Origin: an uncultured Bacteroidales bacterium
GTDB taxonomy: Bacteria > Bacteroidota > Bacteroidia > Bacteroidales > WCHB1-69
NCBI GenBank assembly: GCA_937892025.1
Contig: CALAVA010000338.1
Span: 1-8,065, forward strand
DNA length: 8,065 bases
Reading direction: 5' to 3'
Position numbers and translations under genes: made by a program. The notes under the pieces are model-generated. The model worked only from the letters and a program-made list of their open reading frames with translations. It ran no database searches and was not told the origin of the DNA. This document shows, piece by piece, positions 5,329-8,065 of this stretch (its first letter is position 1; each line of letters starts with the position of its first letter).

Positions 5329-6543
5329 ATGGCTAAGCATATTCTTGTCGGTATCAGTGGAGGAATTGCTGCGTATAAAACATTGACACTGATTAGACTA
5401 CTCGTAAAAAACGGCTATGAGGTGAAAGTGATTGCTACTGAACATGCCCTTCAGTTTGTTACGCCTTTAACCATAGAAACATTGAGTAATAATAAGTTAT
5501 ATGTCAATATGTTTGAGGTTAATCAGGAAAGGACAACAACACATATCGCATTGAGTCAATGGGCGGATATTTGTCTTTTAGCACCAGCAACGGCAAATAT
5601 TATTGGAAAAATAGCAAACGGAATTGCTGATGATGCTTTATCTACAACACTTTTAGCTATGAATAAACCCGTTTTTTTTGCACCCGCCATGAACGAGAAT
5701 ATGTTGAACCATTTTGCCGTTGAACACAATATACAAGTGCTAAAAGAAAAAGGCTATATAGAAATTCAGCCCAAAGAAGGTTTTTTAGCTTGCCAGCAAA
5801 ATGGTAAAGGGCGAATGGCAGAACCTGAAGAAATTTTTAAAGTGCTTGATGATTATTGCTCATCTGTGTATAAAAATATGAATATCAAGGCTTTGGTTAC
5901 CGCTGGAGGAACGCGTGAACCTATTGATGCTGTTAGGTATATTGGAAATTCTTCCACAGGGTTAATGGGAATTTGTATCGCAGATGTTTTGGCTGATTAC
6001 GGTGTGAAAGTAGATTTGGTAATTGGTCCATCTGCATTGCAAACTACAAATAAAAACGTGCAGAGAACCAATGTGCAAACAGCAGCACAAATGTTGGACG
6101 TTTGTCAAAATAAGGTGGACACGGCTGATATTGTGATTATGTCCGCTGCTGTGGCAGATTATACACCAGTGTATAAGTTTGATAAAAAACTAAAAAAACA
6201 AGAGCAAAATTTGCAAATACAATTGCAACCAACGGTAGATATACTAAAAACATTGGCATCCAATAAAAAAGAAAATCAAATATTTGTGGGATTCGCTTTA
6301 GAAACAGACCATGAAATTGAAAATGCCAAACAAAAACTACATGCTAAAAATTTAGACTTTATTGTGTTAAATTCATTAAACGACAAAGGGGCAGGCTTTG
6401 AAACTGCAACCAATAAAGTTTATATTATAGATAGAAATGATACCATTGAAAATTTGCCCTTGCAATTAAAACAAGATGTCGCTCACCATATTGTTAAACG
6501 TGTTTTAAATGAATTTCAGGCTAAAATTAAACCTCAACTATGA
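5329..6543 (+). CDS. coaBC: Bifunctional phosphopantothenoylcysteine decarboxylase / phosphopantothenate-cysteine ligase
   Basis: CoaBC (Dfp) makes two steps of coenzyme A synthesis. The CoaB part ligates cysteine to 4'-phosphopantothenate, and the FMN-dependent CoaC part decarboxylates the product to 4'-phosphopantetheine. The 404-residue length is typical. The CoaC domain (about residues 1-180) has the N-terminal flavin motif ILVGISGGIAAYKT (5-18), the catalytic His in THIALSQWAD (H72), PAMNENM (119-125) and the substrate-clamp ACQQNGKGRM with C155. The CoaB domain (about 186-404) has ALVTAGGTREPIDAVRYIGNSSTG (188-211), MSAAVADYTP and the lysine-rich KKLKKQ loop. All key residues I checked are present. 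It is six bases after rpoZ, and its TGA stop shares ATGA with the start of the next gene, which indicates translational coupling. Confidence 0.97.
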   Translation: MAKHILVGISGGIAAYKTLTLIRLLVKNGYEVKVIATEHALQFVTPLTIETLSNNKLYVNMFEVNQERTTTHIALSQWADICLLAPATANIIGKIANGIADDALSTTLLAMNKPVFFAPAMNENMLNHFAVEHNIQVLKEKGYIEIQPKEGFLACQQNGKGRMAEPEEIFKVLDDYCSSVYKNMNIKALVTAGGTREPIDAVRYIGNSSTGLMGICIADVLADYGVKVDLVIGPSALQTTNKNVQRTNVQTAAQMLDVCQNKVDTADIVIMSAAVADYTPVYKFDKKLKKQEQNLQIQLQPTVDILKTLASNKKENQIFVGFALETDHEIENAKQKLHAKNLDFIVLNSLNDKGAGFETATNKVYIIDRNDTIENLPLQLKQDVAHHIVKRVLNEFQAKIKPQL

Positions 6544-7445
6544 AAAAAAATATTTTGCTTCTCTCTCTATTGTGTCTGTTGAAAACAACTTTTGCACAAG
6601 AATTTAATTGTCGTGTTAGTGTAAATGCTCAAAAATTAACAGGTGAATATGCCTCGCAGGTGAACAAAGACTTATTTAAAACGTTAGAACAAGGAATCGC
6701 ATCGTTTATAAATGATAGAAAGTGGACAGATTTTTCTTTTTCCGGAGAAGAAAAAATAGATTGTAGCCTGCAATTGGTTATAGAAAATGCAGATGCAGCA
6801 AATTCCTATTCAGGAAAATTATATGTGCAAATGAGTCGGCCTGTTTTCAATTCTACTTATTATTCTCCTATATTTGCTTTTCAAGATAATGACCTTTCAT
6901 TTAAATATTCTGAAAATCAAATGTTTGAATATGATGAAAGTTCATATTTATGGACAATAACAAGTTTGGTTGCCTTTTATGCAAATTTTATGTTGGCAAT
7001 CACTTTTGATACTTATGGTAACCGAGGTGGAGATGCTTTTTATACTAAATGTGCCAATATCGTTTCTTCGGTTCCGAGTGGAGAAGCAGGTTGGGAGACC
7101 AATTCCAAAAATACAAGAAATCGTTATTGGCTTTTAGAAAGTTATACCAATTCTGCCAATATGCCATTTAGAACTTTTTTGTATCAATATCATCGTTTGG
7201 GCTTGGATTTGATGGCTCAAGATTTAAATGCAGGCTATGAAGGGGTATTAAATAGTTTGAATTTGTTAAAAGAATTATATAAACAGAAAACAAATGTTTA
7301 TGCCATCAATATTTTGGGAATGTACAAAGCCGATGAGTTGGTGAATATGTTTTCTGTGGCATCTGACGAACAAAAGCAACGTGCTGTGGATATTTTAAAA
7401 CTTATAGATCCAAGCAATACGGATAAATATGCCACAATAAAGTAA
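6540..7445 (+). CDS. porD: DUF4835 / PorD-like periplasmic protein (type IX secretion associated)
   Basis: The 301-residue protein has a signal peptide (MKKNILLLSLLCLLKTTFA, cleavage likely between A19 and Q20) and a mature N-terminus EFNCRVSVNAQKLTG that is typical of DUF4835. It continues with LEQGIASFINDRKWTDFSFSGEEKIDCSLQLVI, which holds the second of two conserved cysteines. Further family-like blocks are RPVFNSTYYSPIFAFQDNDLSFKY and FYANFMLAITFDTYGNRGGDAFYTKC. The family occurs in Bacteroidota and, as I recall, is labelled PorD of the type IX secretion system in some databases; its molecular role is not known to me. Its place between coaBC and recN is conserved in the phylum. The ATG overlaps the coaBC stop by four bases (ATGA at 6540-6543). 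The family call is firm, the PorD label less so. Confidence 0.82.
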   Translation: MKKNILLLSLLCLLKTTFAQEFNCRVSVNAQKLTGEYASQVNKDLFKTLEQGIASFINDRKWTDFSFSGEEKIDCSLQLVIENADAANSYSGKLYVQMSRPVFNSTYYSPIFAFQDNDLSFKYSENQMFEYDESSYLWTITSLVAFYANFMLAITFDTYGNRGGDAFYTKCANIVSSVPSGEAGWETNSKNTRNRYWLLESYTNSANMPFRTFLYQYHRLGLDLMAQDLNAGYEGVLNSLNLLKELYKQKTNVYAINILGMYKADELVNMFSVASDEQKQRAVDILKLIDPSNTDKYATIK

Positions 7446-7457
7446 GACAAAACTGCT

Positions 7458-8065
7458 ATGATACAATCAATATATATTGAAAATTATACCCTTATTTCAC
7501 ATTTGTCTATAGATTTTCAACAAGGGTTTTCTGCAATAATTGGTGAATCAGGAGCAGGAAAATCTATGTTGATAGGGGCATTGTCCTTCCTTTTAGGACA
7601 GCGTGCCGATACAAATGTCGTGAAAGATAAAACAAAAAAAACTGTCGTAGAAGCGGTTTTTCAAGTTAACAATCCTGAGTTGGAAACATTATTGGATAAT
7701 TTAGATATTGACAAAGAAGAAGTTTGTTTAATTAGAAGAGAACTGACTACACAAGGAAAATCTCGCTCTTTTGTCAATGATACACCTATCGCTCTTGCTG
7801 ATTTAAAAAAAATCGCTCCATTTTTGATTGATATTCATGCACAACATAGTAATATCTTACTTCAAAATCCAGAATTTCAACTGCTGATAATAGATCAATA
7901 TGCTCAAATTGAAACAGATTTGAAAAACTATCAAAGTATATATGATGAATACAAAAACTTATCTCTGCAATATCAAAAACTGCAAGAAGAAAGTTCTAAA
8001 CAAGATGTTGATTATTGGCAATATGTTGTGCAAGAATTGATAAAGATGGAGAAAAATATTTTATG
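7458..8065 (+). CDS. recN: DNA repair protein RecN (3' partial)
   Basis: RecN is an SMC-like ATPase that acts with RecA in repair of DNA double-strand breaks. The first 202 codons are present and the frame runs off the window end; the full protein is usually about 550 residues. Visible features are the N-terminal MIQSIYIENYTLISHLSIDF (start of the ABC head), Walker A GESGAGKS (residues 29-36; the usual RecN form is GETGAGKS), SFLLGQRAD, the RecN-typical LIRRELTTQGKSRSFVNDTP and IDIHAQHSNILLQNPEFQLLIID, followed by the start of the heptad-rich coiled coil from about residue 150. Walker B and the signature motif lie beyond the window. The ATG at 7458 is 12 bases after the DUF4835 stop, so it is the last visible gene of the bamD operon. 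Confidence 0.95.
   Translation, partial: MIQSIYIENYTLISHLSIDFQQGFSAIIGESGAGKSMLIGALSFLLGQRADTNVVKDKTKKTVVEAVFQVNNPELETLLDNLDIDKEEVCLIRRELTTQGKSRSFVNDTPIALADLKKIAPFLIDIHAQHSNILLQNPEFQLLIIDQYAQIETDLKNYQSIYDEYKNLSLQYQKLQEESSKQDVDYWQYVVQELIKMEKNIL

Noticed and set aside
55..8065. Mobile elements, CRISPR array, prophage or a defence system
   Set aside because: No transposase, integrase, regularly spaced repeat or defence-like domain is visible on either strand. All genes but one match conserved families in ordinary Bacteroidota order.

Overview
The window looks like the end of a draft contig from a low-G+C member of Bacteroidota, probably order Bacteroidales. Supporting signs are: the genes lack Shine-Dalgarno sites; the promoters fit the Bacteroidota -33/-7 type (TTG ... 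TAnnTTTG); the omega subunit is the divergent Bacteroidota form; and the gene order bamD-rpoZ-coaBC-DUF4835(PorD)-recN is characteristic of the phylum. All genes are on the + strand, use the standard code and are tightly packed. No gene-free stretch exceeds 300 bases; the longest is about 174 bases, before aroC.

Bases 1-54 are not genomic. They match the Illumina P5/TruSeq universal adapter except at one base, and are fused directly to the genome at base 55. Genomic sequence therefore starts inside an ABC transporter ATPase gene that has lost about 25-30 N-terminal codons.

Layout: (i) 55-1465, a 5'-truncated ABC-2 type ATPase gene followed one base later by apt (adenine salvage). (ii) 1579-2079, a single gene for a small secreted, probable outer-membrane beta-barrel protein, with its own promoter and a strong intrinsic terminator. 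(iii) 2254-4035, an operon of aroC (chorismate synthase), sufE and a sufT-like DUF59 gene (Fe-S cluster assembly), preceded by a repeat-rich promoter region. (iv) 4132-8065, an operon of bamD-like (outer-membrane protein assembly), rpoZ (RNA polymerase omega), coaBC (coenzyme A synthesis), DUF4835/porD-like (linked to type IX secretion) and the first third of recN (recombinational repair), which runs off the window.

This is mainly conserved housekeeping sequence. I see no mobile element, CRISPR array, RNA gene, defence system or biosynthetic cluster, and no convincing undescribed system. The points most worth a second look are the adapter contamination, a BamD homologue without a recognisable lipoprotein cysteine, the duplicated promoter/start-like sequences and direct repeats in front of aroC, and the ABC ATPase with serine in place of the H-loop histidine.
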